A model generated the notes under the pieces. It was not told the origin of the DNA and did no database searches. It was given only the letters and a program-made list of their open reading frames with translations. 64,000 nucleotides of DNA from JACVRW01 sp963819635 (GTDB lineage Bacteria; Actinomycetota; Thermoleophilia; Solirubrobacterales; Thermoleophilaceae). This document shows positions 1-8,373 of the stretch, piece by piece; position 1 is the stretch's first letter, and each line of letters opens with the position of its first letter. Made by a program: the position numbers and the translations under genes. The stretch spans positions 496,001 through 560,000 of the forward strand of contig CAWFWX010000005.1 of assembly GCA_963819635.1 (NCBI GenBank). Direction: 5' to 3'.

Positions 1-746
1 GGCAGGCCGGCGACAGCCTCGAGGGCGACCCGGTACACGGGCGCCACTGGCTCCAAGCGGCCCGCCACGCTCCCGAAGGTCAGGTACACGAGCGGTCCAT
101 CGCCGGCGTCCCAGGGCGCGTCGGCCGATGACGGCGGCTCTGCCCACGCGGGGTCGCTGAAGCGCAGCGTTTGCGGCTGGGCCGGGTCCGCGGGATCCTC
201 GAACGACGCCGGGAACACGGTCAGGTAGGGCGAGCTGCGCAGCACGTCCGCGTCCGGGTCGGGCGCCAGCGCGCTTGAACGGCGCAGCGCGTCCACGGCG
301 CCGGCCGCCAGCCGTGTCGATTCGGTCTCCAGCGCCGCGAGCACGTTCCCGACACGCGCATGCGGGATCCCGTGCGACTCGGCCGCGATCGCGGAGCCGA
401 ACTCGGACGGCTCGCGGACGACCACATCGGGCCGCCAGTCACGGCAGGCCTCGAGCAGGCGAGGCAGGCTCGCCGTCGTGTCGAGGCGGCCGAAGATCTC
501 GCGGATCACCAGGGCGTTCTGCTCGTCCGGCGGCAGGGAAGGCACCTGCGACCACACCTCCCCCAGCTCGTCATCGGGCGGGGCGTCGAAGCTCCAGAAG
601 TCGAAGCCCGCGCCCTCGACCACTTCGGCTAGCGCCGGCGGCCCCGCGACTAGCACCTCGTGCCCGGCCCGCAGGCACGCGGCGGCGAACGGAACGAGCG
701 GGTAGAAGTGCCCGGCGCCGCGAGTGGAGGCGAAAAGCACGCGCAC
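1..746 (-). CDS. Glycosyltransferase, MGT/UGT-like (3' end outside window)
   Basis: The reading frame starts at a GTG at 746 and stays open to the left edge, so only the N-terminal ~248 residues are visible. The N-terminus (RVLFASTRGAGHFYPLVPFA) is the typical first beta-strand/helix of GT1-family (GT-B fold) nucleotide-sugar transferases. It is followed by the expected GHEV strand, a DVVV-E segment, and a linker entering a second Rossmann half (PLVYLTFGSVAGRLEPV). The family usually has about 400 residues and moves a sugar to a small hydrophobic or peptide acceptor; the donor and acceptor cannot be told here. It lies 223 bp downstream of the peptide exporter and in the same direction, so it may belong to the same transcription unit. 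The family call is strong; the role is inferred. Confidence 0.85.
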   Translation of the reverse strand, partial: MRVLFASTRGAGHFYPLVPFAAACLRAGHEVLVAGPPALAEVVEGAGFDFWSFDAPPDDELGEVWSQVPSLPPDEQNALVIREIFGRLDTTASLPRLLEACRDWRPDVVVREPSEFGSAIAAESHGIPHARVGNVLAALETESTRLAAGAVDALRRSSALAPDPDADVLRSSPYLTVFPASFEDPADPAQPQTLRFSDPAWAEPPSSADAPWDAGDGPLVYLTFGSVAGRLEPVAPVYRVALEAVAGL

Positions 747-969
747 GGCGCGATTCTGACGGCCTTCATGCCTCGAATGCATGGCGCTGAGCAGGCCGGC
801 CACTAGAACGGAGTTCCCGCACATGGCTTGGACACGTCGCGATCGGGTCCCCCTGCAACGGTTCGTGTTCAGTTCGTTGCGCCCAACCCCTCGCGCGCTC
901 CGGACAGCTACGTGCACCTGCTAGACGCGGCCCGGGTCTACGGAACCGAAGATCACAGGTCGAGCACAG

Positions 970-3900
970 CTAAAGGCCGACCTGCTGGCTGCAGAGGTAG
1001 TAGTAGATCCCGCGCCGCTTCATCAGGCTCTCGTGGTCGCCCTGCTCGGCAAGCCTGCCCTTCTCGAGCACGACGATCAGGTCGGCGTCGCGGATCGTGC
1101 TCAGCCGGTGGGCGATCACGAACGAGGTGCGCTCCTCGAACAGCAGGTCCATGTTGTCCTGCACCGCGCGCTCGGACTCCGTGTCGAGCGCAGAGGTCGC
1201 CTCGTCGAAGATCAACACCGGCGGCTTGTGGTAGACGGCGCGGGCGATCGCGACCCGCTGCTTCTGGCCGCCGGAGATCAGCAGGCCCGTCTCCCCGATC
1301 TTCGTCTCATAGCCGAATGGCAGCCGCTTGATGAAGTCGTGCGCGTTGGCCACCCGCGCCGCCCAGGCCACCTGCTCCATGTCGGGCTCCGACCCGAACG
1401 CGATGTTGCGCGCGATGGTGTCGTCGAAGAGGTAGTTCTCCTGGAGCACGTAGCCGATCTGGCGGCGCAGGTCGCGGTAGGAGACCTCGCGCATGTCGAC
1501 GCCGTCGTAGAGGATCGTGCCCTCGGTCGGCTCGAGCAGGCCCGCGAGGCAGCGGATCAGCGTGGTCTTGCCCGAGCCGCTGCGTCCCACGAACGCGACG
1601 GTGGTCCCCGGTTCGACCTCCAGGTTGATCCCCTCGAGGATCGGGGTGGAGACGGCCCCGCCATAGGTGAAGCCGAGATTCTGGAGGCGAATGGCGCCCT
1701 CAATCGTCTTCACCGGGCGCAGGCGTGAGTGATCGAATCCCTGTTCGGGCTCCTGCTCGATGATGTCGTTCAGACGGTTCAGCAGGACGGAGCTCTTCTG
1801 GAGGTCGTCCCAGATCGAGAGCAGGGTGATGATGGGCGTGGTTCCCAGCACGATCAGCGTGTTGAAGGCCACGAACTCGCCCACGGTGAGGTCGCCGGCC
1901 AGGACCTGCAGGGATGCCACGAGCAGGAACATCACAAGCGTGGCGAAGCCGACGATCCCGATCGAAGCCTCGTAGACCATGATCGTGAAGTCGGCCCTGA
2001 AGAGCTTCTCGCTGAGCGCGCCGAACTGCTTCAGCATCCCGTCGCGGAAGCCCTTCTCCGCGCCGGTCACCTTCACCGACTCGATCCCCTTGATCGCGTC
2101 GATCTGATGGGAGTGGTACTTGCCGAACGCCTCCTCGAGCGAGTCGAACATCGGGCGCAGCTTGCGCTGTGAGTAGCGCATCAGGAACGCATAACCCGGG
2201 GCGGTGGCGAGGAAGACGAGCGCGAGCAGCCAGTCGAAGGTGAACATCACCACGAGCGTGGCCAGGAGCGTCGCCAATGAGGTGAGACCGCGGACGCCGT
2301 TCTCGACCATGAACTCGCGGATCTGACGCATGCCCTGGAGGCGGCGCTGGATGTCCCCGGTGCGCCGCGAGTTGAAGTAGCTCATTGGCAACGCCAGCAG
2401 CCGGCCGGTGACGAAGTCGAGCGTCGAGCCGTCCAGCGAGACCGCGGCGCGGCTGAGGATGTAGCGCTGCACGACGGTGGCGATGGTCATGGCGAGGATC
2501 ACCGCGACCATCGCGACCAGGACAATCACGAGCAGCCCCTCGTCGCCGCCGATCAGAACCTTGTCGACGATCTGCTGGGTGAAGATTGGCAGCGCCATCT
2601 GGAGGCCCGCGGCGACCAGCGCCAGCAGCGCCGCCGCTGCGAGCTTGCGCCGGAAGGGCTTGAAGAACTCGATCAGCCAGGCGAGGCTCGACTCGGCCTC
2701 CGGCGCCGCCTCGAGGCCCTCGCTGTACCCGACCAGAGCCGCGTAGCCGGTCCACTTCTCGAGGAACTCCTCGCGATCCAGCCGCACGAGGCCGAGCGCC
2801 GGGTCCGCCAGGCGAACCTTGCCGTCGGTCACGTCGTGGAGCACGACCCAGTGGTTGCCGTCGAAGTGCACGATCGCCGGCAGCGGCAGCTCGGCCAGCC
2901 GGGCCTTCGAGGCCTTGACCGAGCGCACGGTGAGCCCCAGCTCGGCCGCTCCGTTCGCGATCCCGGCCAGGCTGGTCCCGTCGGTGCTCGTATCGACGAG
3001 CTTGCGGATGTGGGCGAGGCTCACCGAGTGGCCATAGTGCTTGCAGACCATCGCCAGGCAGGCGGCTCCGCAGTCCATCTCGTCCACCTGCCAGACGTGG
3101 GCGAAGCGGCGCATCCGCTTGTCGGGCACGGCTCCTTCCCCGGTGAGCTCCTCGGCGTCCTGCTCCTCGGAGGCCGCCTCGGGTGGCTCGACCACCACGT
3201 CCACCTGGTCCTCCGAGACTTTTTCGACCGTAACCGGCTCGGGGACGGTCTCCTCCGCGAAGTCGAGCGGCACCCGCGCCTTGCGCTTGTAGTCGTAGCG
3301 CTCGATGCGCTCCTCGATCACGGCGCGGAACACGGGACAGTGGTCGATCAACCGGCCGAAGCTCTCCCGGCTCAGCCGCAGCAACTCGCAGCCGGAGATC
3401 GCCTCCACGCTGGTGGTCTGGTCGGTCGCCCGCAACAGCGAGCGCTCGCCGAAGAAGTCGCCCCTGCGCAGGTAGGCGAGATCGGAGCGCTCACCGTCCT
3501 CCTCGTGGAACACCCTCATGCGCCCCTGCCGGATGATGTGCATCGGCGCCGGCGCCTCGCCCTGACGCACCACGACAGCGCCCTCGGGAACGGCGACCGG
3601 CTCGAGCGCGGCGATCAACAGCTCCAGCGTGTCCGCCGGCAGGCGCGCGAACTCCGAGTACAGACGAAAGAAGTCGCGCAGGCGATGGCCGCGGATGTGG
3701 CGCTCGAAGTACTCCCGGACCTCGGGATTGGACTGGGCGAGCGCCTTGAAGACCGACTTGTCGAGGCGCAGGACCTCGACCGGGCTGCTCGCGCGCACGG
3801 TCGCGCTGCGGGTGGAGTCCTCGAGCAGCCCGAGCTCGCCGAACGAGTCGCCCCCCTTCAGCGTGTTGAGGGACACCTCCTCGCCGTCCTCCTTCGTCTT

Positions 3901-4107
3901 CAGGGCGCGGGCGGTCCCCGAGACGATCACGTAGAACGCGTCGGCCTCGGCGCCCTCCTCCACGATCACGCTGCCGAAGCCGAACGAGACCGGGAGGAAG
4001 CTGTCGACCACCAGGCGGCTGACAGCCTCGGGCATCAGCTTCAGCATCGGAAGCTCGTCGAGCACCGCCTGGGCCTGCTCGGACTTCCCCTGCTCGGACA
4101 CGCTCAT
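970..4107 (-). CDS. Peptidase C39 ABC exporter with two N-terminal cyclic-nucleotide-binding domains
   Basis: A 1045-residue protein that should cleave a Gly-Gly leader and export the peptide core. Domain order: cNMP-binding fold ~15-135 and a second ~160-270; an acidic linker; C39 peptidase ~330-462 with Gln340, Cys346, His419 and Asp435 all present; an ABC membrane domain ~475-775; ATPase with Walker A GRSGSGKTT (841-849), signature ISGGQ (944-948), Walker B IFDEA and H-loop His1000. All catalytic residues are intact. The start is the ATG at 4107, because it overlaps the TGA of the preceding gene as ATGA; an in-frame start at 4131 would overlap more deeply. Tandem cNMP modules ahead of a C39 exporter suggest that export responds to cAMP or a related ligand, or that these domains act in substrate docking. 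Both are inferences. Confidence 0.93.
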   Translation of the reverse strand: MSVSEQGKSEQAQAVLDELPMLKLMPEAVSRLVVDSFLPVSFGFGSVIVEEGAEADAFYVIVSGTARALKTKEDGEEVSLNTLKGGDSFGELGLLEDSTRSATVRASSPVEVLRLDKSVFKALAQSNPEVREYFERHIRGHRLRDFFRLYSEFARLPADTLELLIAALEPVAVPEGAVVVRQGEAPAPMHIIRQGRMRVFHEEDGERSDLAYLRRGDFFGERSLLRATDQTTSVEAISGCELLRLSRESFGRLIDHCPVFRAVIEERIERYDYKRKARVPLDFAEETVPEPVTVEKVSEDQVDVVVEPPEAASEEQDAEELTGEGAVPDKRMRRFAHVWQVDEMDCGAACLAMVCKHYGHSVSLAHIRKLVDTSTDGTSLAGIANGAAELGLTVRSVKASKARLAELPLPAIVHFDGNHWVVLHDVTDGKVRLADPALGLVRLDREEFLEKWTGYAALVGYSEGLEAAPEAESSLAWLIEFFKPFRRKLAAAALLALVAAGLQMALPIFTQQIVDKVLIGGDEGLLVIVLVAMVAVILAMTIATVVQRYILSRAAVSLDGSTLDFVTGRLLALPMSYFNSRRTGDIQRRLQGMRQIREFMVENGVRGLTSLATLLATLVVMFTFDWLLALVFLATAPGYAFLMRYSQRKLRPMFDSLEEAFGKYHSHQIDAIKGIESVKVTGAEKGFRDGMLKQFGALSEKLFRADFTIMVYEASIGIVGFATLVMFLLVASLQVLAGDLTVGEFVAFNTLIVLGTTPIITLLSIWDDLQKSSVLLNRLNDIIEQEPEQGFDHSRLRPVKTIEGAIRLQNLGFTYGGAVSTPILEGINLEVEPGTTVAFVGRSGSGKTTLIRCLAGLLEPTEGTILYDGVDMREVSYRDLRRQIGYVLQENYLFDDTIARNIAFGSEPDMEQVAWAARVANAHDFIKRLPFGYETKIGETGLLISGGQKQRVAIARAVYHKPPVLIFDEATSALDTESERAVQDNMDLLFEERTSFVIAHRLSTIRDADLIVVLEKGRLAEQGDHESLMKRRGIYYYLCSQQVGL

Positions 4108-5126
4108 GCCGACCCCACGCGCTCGTGCCACCGCACCCGGTTGATCACCTCCTGGTCGACCGCGCGCCGCGCCACCTCGCTCTGCGCGCGCTCGCGGATC
4201 GCCGGGTCCTCGACCGACGGCCGCGTCTTCGCGTCGACCGTGACCAACAGGAATCGCTCGCCGTCCGGGACCGGGCCGAGCAGCTCGCCCTCTCCGGCGC
4301 TGAAAACCATGTCCTTGAGCGGAGGCTCGATGTCCTCCAGGTACACGGCCACGTCATGCACCGTCAACCCGGCTTGCTGCGCGACCTCCGCCAGGGCCAT
4401 CCCGTCACTGCGCACGAGCAGGGCCGCCTCGCGTGCCATCCCCTCGTCGGGAAGCGTCAGGGAGCGGCACGTCACGAGCAGCCAGTCCATCTCGCGCGCG
4501 CCGGCCAGGTTTGCGAGAGCCTCAGAGGTCACGGCCTGCTCGCGAAAGCGGCGGAACGACTCGTCAAGGAGAGCGGTCCGGCTCGAGCTCTCGCCGTCGC
4601 GCGCGGGCGAACCGCCCAACGCGCTGTGGGCGGCCGCACGCGCCGCGAGCGCCCACGCGAACCCCGTCAGCGCCCCGGACCCGATCGCATCCACCCAGAC
4701 CGCATCCCGAATCTCCTCCGCCGGCGCGGGAAAGCGGGACGCGATCTCCTTGAGGTCGGTTGCCCAGTGCTCCCGCAAGAGGGAACGGTTGATCGAGGCC
4801 ATCCACCGCGTCACGTCCAAGCCCCACTGTTCGAGCCATGCCTCCATTTCGTCCCCCGAGAGAAGGCCGTGCTCGTAGCGGAACGCCTTGGCCGCCGAGC
4901 TGACATCGTCCTGCGCGAGCGGGTCTCCCTCGACCTCGACCCGCCGAGCGCAGGCCACACCCTCGGCTGCGCGCGAGCTGAGCTTCGCCCACTCCCCCCA
5001 GGCGTGCGCGGCAAGCAGCACGTCCTCCCACCTGTACTCCTCTCCGTCGACGGAGAACACGGGCCGCCCAAGAACCTGCGCGCTCTCCACCGCAACCATC
5101 GTGGACGGGGGCACCCGGACTGTCAA
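4104..5126 (-). CDS. PpiC/SurA-related peptide maturation protein
   Basis: A protein of 340 residues if the TTG at 5126 is used; an ATG at 5099 is the alternative start. The N-terminal two thirds are helical and lack strong motifs. The C-terminal ~90 residues read like a parvulin (PpiC) rotamase core: an MVFSAGEGELLGPV segment followed by a FLLVTVDAKTRPSVED strand and a terminal charged helix. SurA/PpiC-like proteins of this shape are known to sit beside C39 exporters in putative peptide maturation loci, where they may chaperone or isomerise the precursor. It starts 4 bp after the synthetase-like gene and overlaps the exporter start by 4 bp, so translation is probably coupled. No signal peptide is seen, which places it in the cytoplasm. 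Enzymatic activity is unproven. Confidence 0.7.
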   Translation of the reverse strand: MTVRVPPSTMVAVESAQVLGRPVFSVDGEEYRWEDVLLAAHAWGEWAKLSSRAAEGVACARRVEVEGDPLAQDDVSSAAKAFRYEHGLLSGDEMEAWLEQWGLDVTRWMASINRSLLREHWATDLKEIASRFPAPAEEIRDAVWVDAIGSGALTGFAWALAARAAAHSALGGSPARDGESSSRTALLDESFRRFREQAVTSEALANLAGAREMDWLLVTCRSLTLPDEGMAREAALLVRSDGMALAEVAQQAGLTVHDVAVYLEDIEPPLKDMVFSAGEGELLGPVPDGERFLLVTVDAKTRPSVEDPAIRERAQSEVARRAVDQEVINRVRWHERVGSA

Positions 5127-5129
5127 TCG

Positions 5130-6407
5130 TCAGAACCCCGGACGGAAGAACACCGGCAGGCCATCCAGCAGGAAGATGTCGCCCCACGCGCACTCGAGTC
5201 GCTGGTAGACCGGCCCCGAGCGCCTGCGCGCCCTCCGCTCGATCAGGAACGGCTCGACCCCCTCCGGCAGGCTGTGCCCGTTCGTGGCGCCGTGGCTCTC
5301 CCAGTCCTGGTGATGCAGGTAGTACGCGAGCGCCTCGTCCGTGGCGATGCCCTTCGAGTCCTTCCGGCGCAGCGGCTTCACGCCGAGAAATCGCACGGAC
5401 TCCTCCTGCCACAACGCGAGGTAGGTGCGCTCGATCCGTCTCACGTCGTAGCCCTTGAAGTAGCGGGCGAGCGAGGTGTTGAGCGGCCAGACCATGCCCC
5501 ACAGGCCGTAGCGCTCGACGGTGTCGGCGCCGCGGTAGAGGGTCTGCCGCGAGACGTTGCTCTTGTAGTCGGCTGCGACACGGGCGAGCGGAAACGGGAC
5601 ATCGTGCTCCGGGAGGCCCGATCCGAGCAGAGGCAGCGGCTTCCGCCGCGCAACGCGCAGCGGAATGCTGACCGTCGCGTCGGAGAAGTCGCGGAGCACC
5701 AGCCGCCCGGTGGGATCGTCGCGCTCGTTCATCTCGAGCAGCAGGTTCTGCGAATGACCCTCGGCCTGGATTCCCTGCACGAAGAGCAGGTAGGACAAGG
5801 CGCCGACGTACGGGCGGATCAGCGTGTCGATAACGTAATCCGTGGCCGGCCGGCCGGAGCGCCGGATCAGGTCCACCAAGAGTGGCGGACCATCGTCCTG
5901 CGGGGAGATCGCCGAGAACATCGGCAGCAGCCAGCGGTCGTCGGAGTCCGTGACCGTGCGCGGAAGCGTCCGTAGGAGCCATCCATGCCCGCTGTGGGTC
6001 TCCACGAGCCCGCCCACGTCGGCGAACCAGTCCAGGCCGAGCTCATCCCGGTGCGCGGGCGGGATCGTCTCGAAGACCGCCGTCATCACTACGCCCCGAG
6101 CAATCTGGTCCTCCCTCAAGGCTCGCCGGATCCTCCCGATGATCGCGCCGATCGAGAGCTTCAGGACCACCGGCTGCTCTCCGCCGCGCCATGCCAGGAC
6201 TGAGCGATACGAGGACGTCGGGGTCGCCCGGACGCCGGGCAGCACGCGCTGGCCGTAAGCCGTCGCGAGCCTACGGTGCGCCGCCGGCGCCTGCGGGTGC
6301 AGCAGCAGCGGCACCTCGCCGCGCGGGAGGCGAGGAGCGAGCGCGTCCCGCAGCTCGGCGAGCAGGGGACCGTAGATCCGTGTGAGCTCCCGCGGGAGCC
6401 ACACCAC
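5130..6407 (-). CDS. IucA/IucC-like (NIS synthetase fold) enzyme of a peptide locus
   Basis: A protein of 425 residues from the GTG at 6407. It carries the NIS-synthetase signature set: SSYR at 65-68, KLS with Lys83 followed by an Arg-rich RIRR, the EGHSQN motif at 216-221 (family E-A-H-x-Q-N, ATP and acyl-adenylate binding) and RDF at 239-241. NIS synthetases adenylate a carboxylate such as citrate and join it to an amine or alcohol. The protein is shorter than the usual ~580-620 residues. The same frame is open upstream to 6632 and reads plausibly family-like there (a WIGYEQGLNERLV stretch, then AQPVVWLPREL), but that stretch has no ATG, GTG or TTG. The true start is therefore unclear. It sits between a Gly-Gly precursor and the PpiC-like and exporter genes, so the substrate may be a peptide; this is inference. 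Confidence 0.75.
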   Translation of the reverse strand: MVWLPRELTRIYGPLLAELRDALAPRLPRGEVPLLLHPQAPAAHRRLATAYGQRVLPGVRATPTSSYRSVLAWRGGEQPVVLKLSIGAIIGRIRRALREDQIARGVVMTAVFETIPPAHRDELGLDWFADVGGLVETHSGHGWLLRTLPRTVTDSDDRWLLPMFSAISPQDDGPPLLVDLIRRSGRPATDYVIDTLIRPYVGALSYLLFVQGIQAEGHSQNLLLEMNERDDPTGRLVLRDFSDATVSIPLRVARRKPLPLLGSGLPEHDVPFPLARVAADYKSNVSRQTLYRGADTVERYGLWGMVWPLNTSLARYFKGYDVRRIERTYLALWQEESVRFLGVKPLRRKDSKGIATDEALAYYLHHQDWESHGATNGHSLPEGVEPFLIERRARRRSGPVYQRLECAWGDIFLLDGLPVFFRPGF

Positions 6408-6576
6408 CGGTTGCGCCCAGACGTGCCCCTCCTCGGGGCGGTAGTCGGTTCTTACGGTGTTACTGCGTTGATCGATCGGGTTGTGGACCCGATCGTTGAC
6501 GAGACGTTCGTTGAGCCCTTGCTCGTACCCGATCCAACGCAGCGTTCGTGGATCGAGCTCCTCGAGCGCCTTCCGG

Positions 6577-6753
6577 TCAGAGGAGACTTGCGTTGAGGGG
6601 CGGCTGGACGCCCTTGACGCTGGCTTTGGCGCTCAGCCCGTCGCCCTGCTCCTTCGCGACGGCGCCGCCCCTCACCCGCTCGCTCTCCTCCTTCGAGACC
6701 TCCAGGTCGTCGAGCTCTTCGCGCGCCTTCGGCGTCTTCGGTGCTTCCGCCAT
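6577..6753 (-). CDS. Putative RiPP precursor with Gly-Gly leader (58 aa)
   Basis: An ATG at 6753 opens a 58-codon frame ending at TGA 6577-6579, preceded by a GAAGGGG Shine-Dalgarno-like sequence. Residues 1-30 are a charged leader with ELDDLEVSKEESERVRGG at 13-30, matching the L-x-V-x-x-E-E...V-x-GG style of leaders cut by C39 peptidases. Cleavage after Gly30 would leave a 28-residue core beginning AVAKEQGDG and ending in PPLNASLL. The core has no Cys or Thr, three Ser, three Lys (34, 43, 47), one Asp and one Glu, so it is not lanthipeptide-like. Its amines and carboxylates would suit amide-forming chemistry by the adjacent synthetase-like enzyme. It is the first gene of the locus, directly behind a good promoter match. 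Confidence 0.75.
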   Translation of the reverse strand: MAEAPKTPKAREELDDLEVSKEESERVRGGAVAKEQGDGLSAKASVKGVQPPLNASLL

Positions 6754-6803
6754 TTCCAGCCCCTTCGTAGACAGGCGCGCGGGCCGCGAGCCCTTGTTTA
6801 GCG

Positions 6804-6833
6804 ACTATAGGGCCGCGACGCGCCGACCGCCAA
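6804..6833 (-). promoter_or_regulatory. Candidate sigma-70 promoter for the peptide locus
   Basis: Read on the minus strand, TTGGCG (6833-6828) and TATAGT (6809-6804) are separated by 18 bp, close to the vegetative consensus. They lie about 50 bp upstream of the precursor ATG. No operator-like palindrome was noticed. The match is by eye only. Confidence 0.5.
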
Positions 6834-6858
6834 CGGACGCAACATGCAGCTGTCCCGC

Positions 6859-8292
6859 TCAGCAGTGGAGCACGTCCCTGATGCGGCGGGCGTCCGCGAG
6901 CCACGCGGCCGCAACCGCCGGCGGGATTCCTCGGCCCGAGAGGCTGGACACCACAATGCTGAACAGCCCAGTCGCATTGCACGCGGCGAACTGATGCCCG
7001 GGTCTGCTCGGGTCGAATCCAGCCAAGGCTGCTCGAAGCCTTGCCGTGAGAAATGCCTTCTGCGTGGCGTTCAGCACCGAGCTCGCGATGACCTTCTGCA
7101 GCAGAGACTCGATCTGCTCCTTCGCACCGAGAACGGTCACAACAAGCGATGCGCGGCTTGTGTTGCCCGCTCGATCCGAGGCCGTACACGACACGGTCGT
7201 GCTTCCGATCGGGAAGGTCGCGCCGGATGCATGGGAGCACGTCAGGCTCGGACTGGGGTCGACGACGTCGCTCACCTGTACGGCGAAGCTGACCGGGGCG
7301 CCCGCGCGCGAGGTCGCGTTGACCGTAATCGGCCCGGGCAGGTTGATCAGCGGTGGCGTCGTGTCGCCTCCACCGGAGGTCAGCGGCTGCCAGTCGGCGA
7401 CGCGGTCGACAGCGGTGTTATGCGTCAACTGCTGCACACCGGAGCCGTCGGCGTTCATCGTGAAGATCTCGAAGTCACCATCCCGGTTGCTCTGAAACGC
7501 CACCTTCGTGCCGTCCGGCGACCACGCCGGCGAGCTGTCGAATGCGGGATCGTTCGTCAGCTGGCCGATCGAGCCATCCTGGTTCAGCACGTAAATGTCG
7601 AAGTCGCCGTCGATGTTGCTCTGGAACGCAATCCTGCCACCGGACCAGTCCGGATTGGAGTCGAACGCATCGTTCGTCGTGCGCTGGATCACGTTCTGGC
7701 CGAACGCGTCCATCGTGTAGATCTCGAAGTCCCCGTCCCGGTTGCTCGCGAACGCGATCGTGTCGGTTCCGGGGGCCCAGACCGGGTTGATGTTCGTGCC
7801 AACGTTCGTCAGGCGCGCCAGACCCGTCCCGTTGGCGTTCACCGTCCAGATGTGCTGGTCATCGAGCTCGCGGTCGCTGCGAAACGCGAGCCTCGCGCCG
7901 TTCCTCGACCAGGCCGGCTCCTCGTCGCCGCCCCCGGTCGGCAGCGTGTCGATCAACCGCGCCTGTGCGCTGCCGTCAGCATTCATGGTGAAGAGCTTCT
8001 GGTTCCCCTGGCGGAAGCTCGAGAAGGCGATCTTCGTTCCATCCGGGGACCAGAACGGGTACTGATCATCCCCGGGCGCGTTCGTGAGCCGCGTCTGGTT
8101 CGTGCCATCCGCGTGCATCACGTACACGTCCTGCTCCCCATCGCGGTCCGACGCGAACACGATCTTGCCGTTCGCGCCTGAAAACGCCGAGTGTGCGTCG
8201 CCGGCAAGCACGACAGTGATTGCGCACCACGCCAAGACGACAGCGGTCAGCGCAGGCAGTCGGCGCCGGCCGATTAGGCTCGTGGATCTCAT
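6859..8292 (-). CDS. Exported TolB/PD40 beta-propeller protein with HYR domain
   Basis: A 477-residue protein with an N-terminal signal sequence ending near DAHSAFSGANGK. It has six repeats of the type DRDGxxDIYxMNADGSxxxRLTN alternating with WSPDGTKIAF strands, which is the PD40/TolB-like six-bladed propeller pattern. A Pro/Gly linker follows, then a HYR domain (TPPLINLPGPITV ... GSTTVSCTASDRAGN). The C-terminal ~90 residues are helical and of unknown function. It is probably an extracellular binding or scaffolding protein; no catalytic residues are recognisable. It is transcribed toward the peptide locus, but the precursor has its own promoter. Confidence 0.85.
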   Translation of the reverse strand: MRSTSLIGRRRLPALTAVVLAWCAITVVLAGDAHSAFSGANGKIVFASDRDGEQDVYVMHADGTNQTRLTNAPGDDQYPFWSPDGTKIAFSSFRQGNQKLFTMNADGSAQARLIDTLPTGGGDEEPAWSRNGARLAFRSDRELDDQHIWTVNANGTGLARLTNVGTNINPVWAPGTDTIAFASNRDGDFEIYTMDAFGQNVIQRTTNDAFDSNPDWSGGRIAFQSNIDGDFDIYVLNQDGSIGQLTNDPAFDSSPAWSPDGTKVAFQSNRDGDFEIFTMNADGSGVQQLTHNTAVDRVADWQPLTSGGGDTTPPLINLPGPITVNATSRAGAPVSFAVQVSDVVDPSPSLTCSHASGATFPIGSTTVSCTASDRAGNTSRASLVVTVLGAKEQIESLLQKVIASSVLNATQKAFLTARLRAALAGFDPSRPGHQFAACNATGLFSIVVSSLSGRGIPPAVAAAWLADARRIRDVLHC

Positions 8293-8373
8293 CTCTCCTC
8301 CTCAGGAACGAAATCGCGCACAGTTACTGGACGTCCGGCGAGCACCCCTACAAGCCGCGCACCACTCCGCCAC

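Noticed and set aside
747..969. Possible second precursor peptide in the gap after the exporter
   Set aside because: No short minus-strand ORF with a Gly-Gly leader and ribosome-binding site was found in the 223 bp. No terminator hairpin was recognised either.
2836..4878. 680-codon open frame on the plus strand
   Set aside because: It lies antisense to the exporter and PpiC-like genes, which have clear domains. Its translation is low-complexity His/Arg/Val-rich text typical of shadow frames in high-G+C DNA.
6844..8181. 445-codon plus-strand frame opposite the PD40 propeller gene
   Set aside because: Its repeats are only the complement of the propeller repeats; the minus-strand protein has a signal peptide and a HYR domain.
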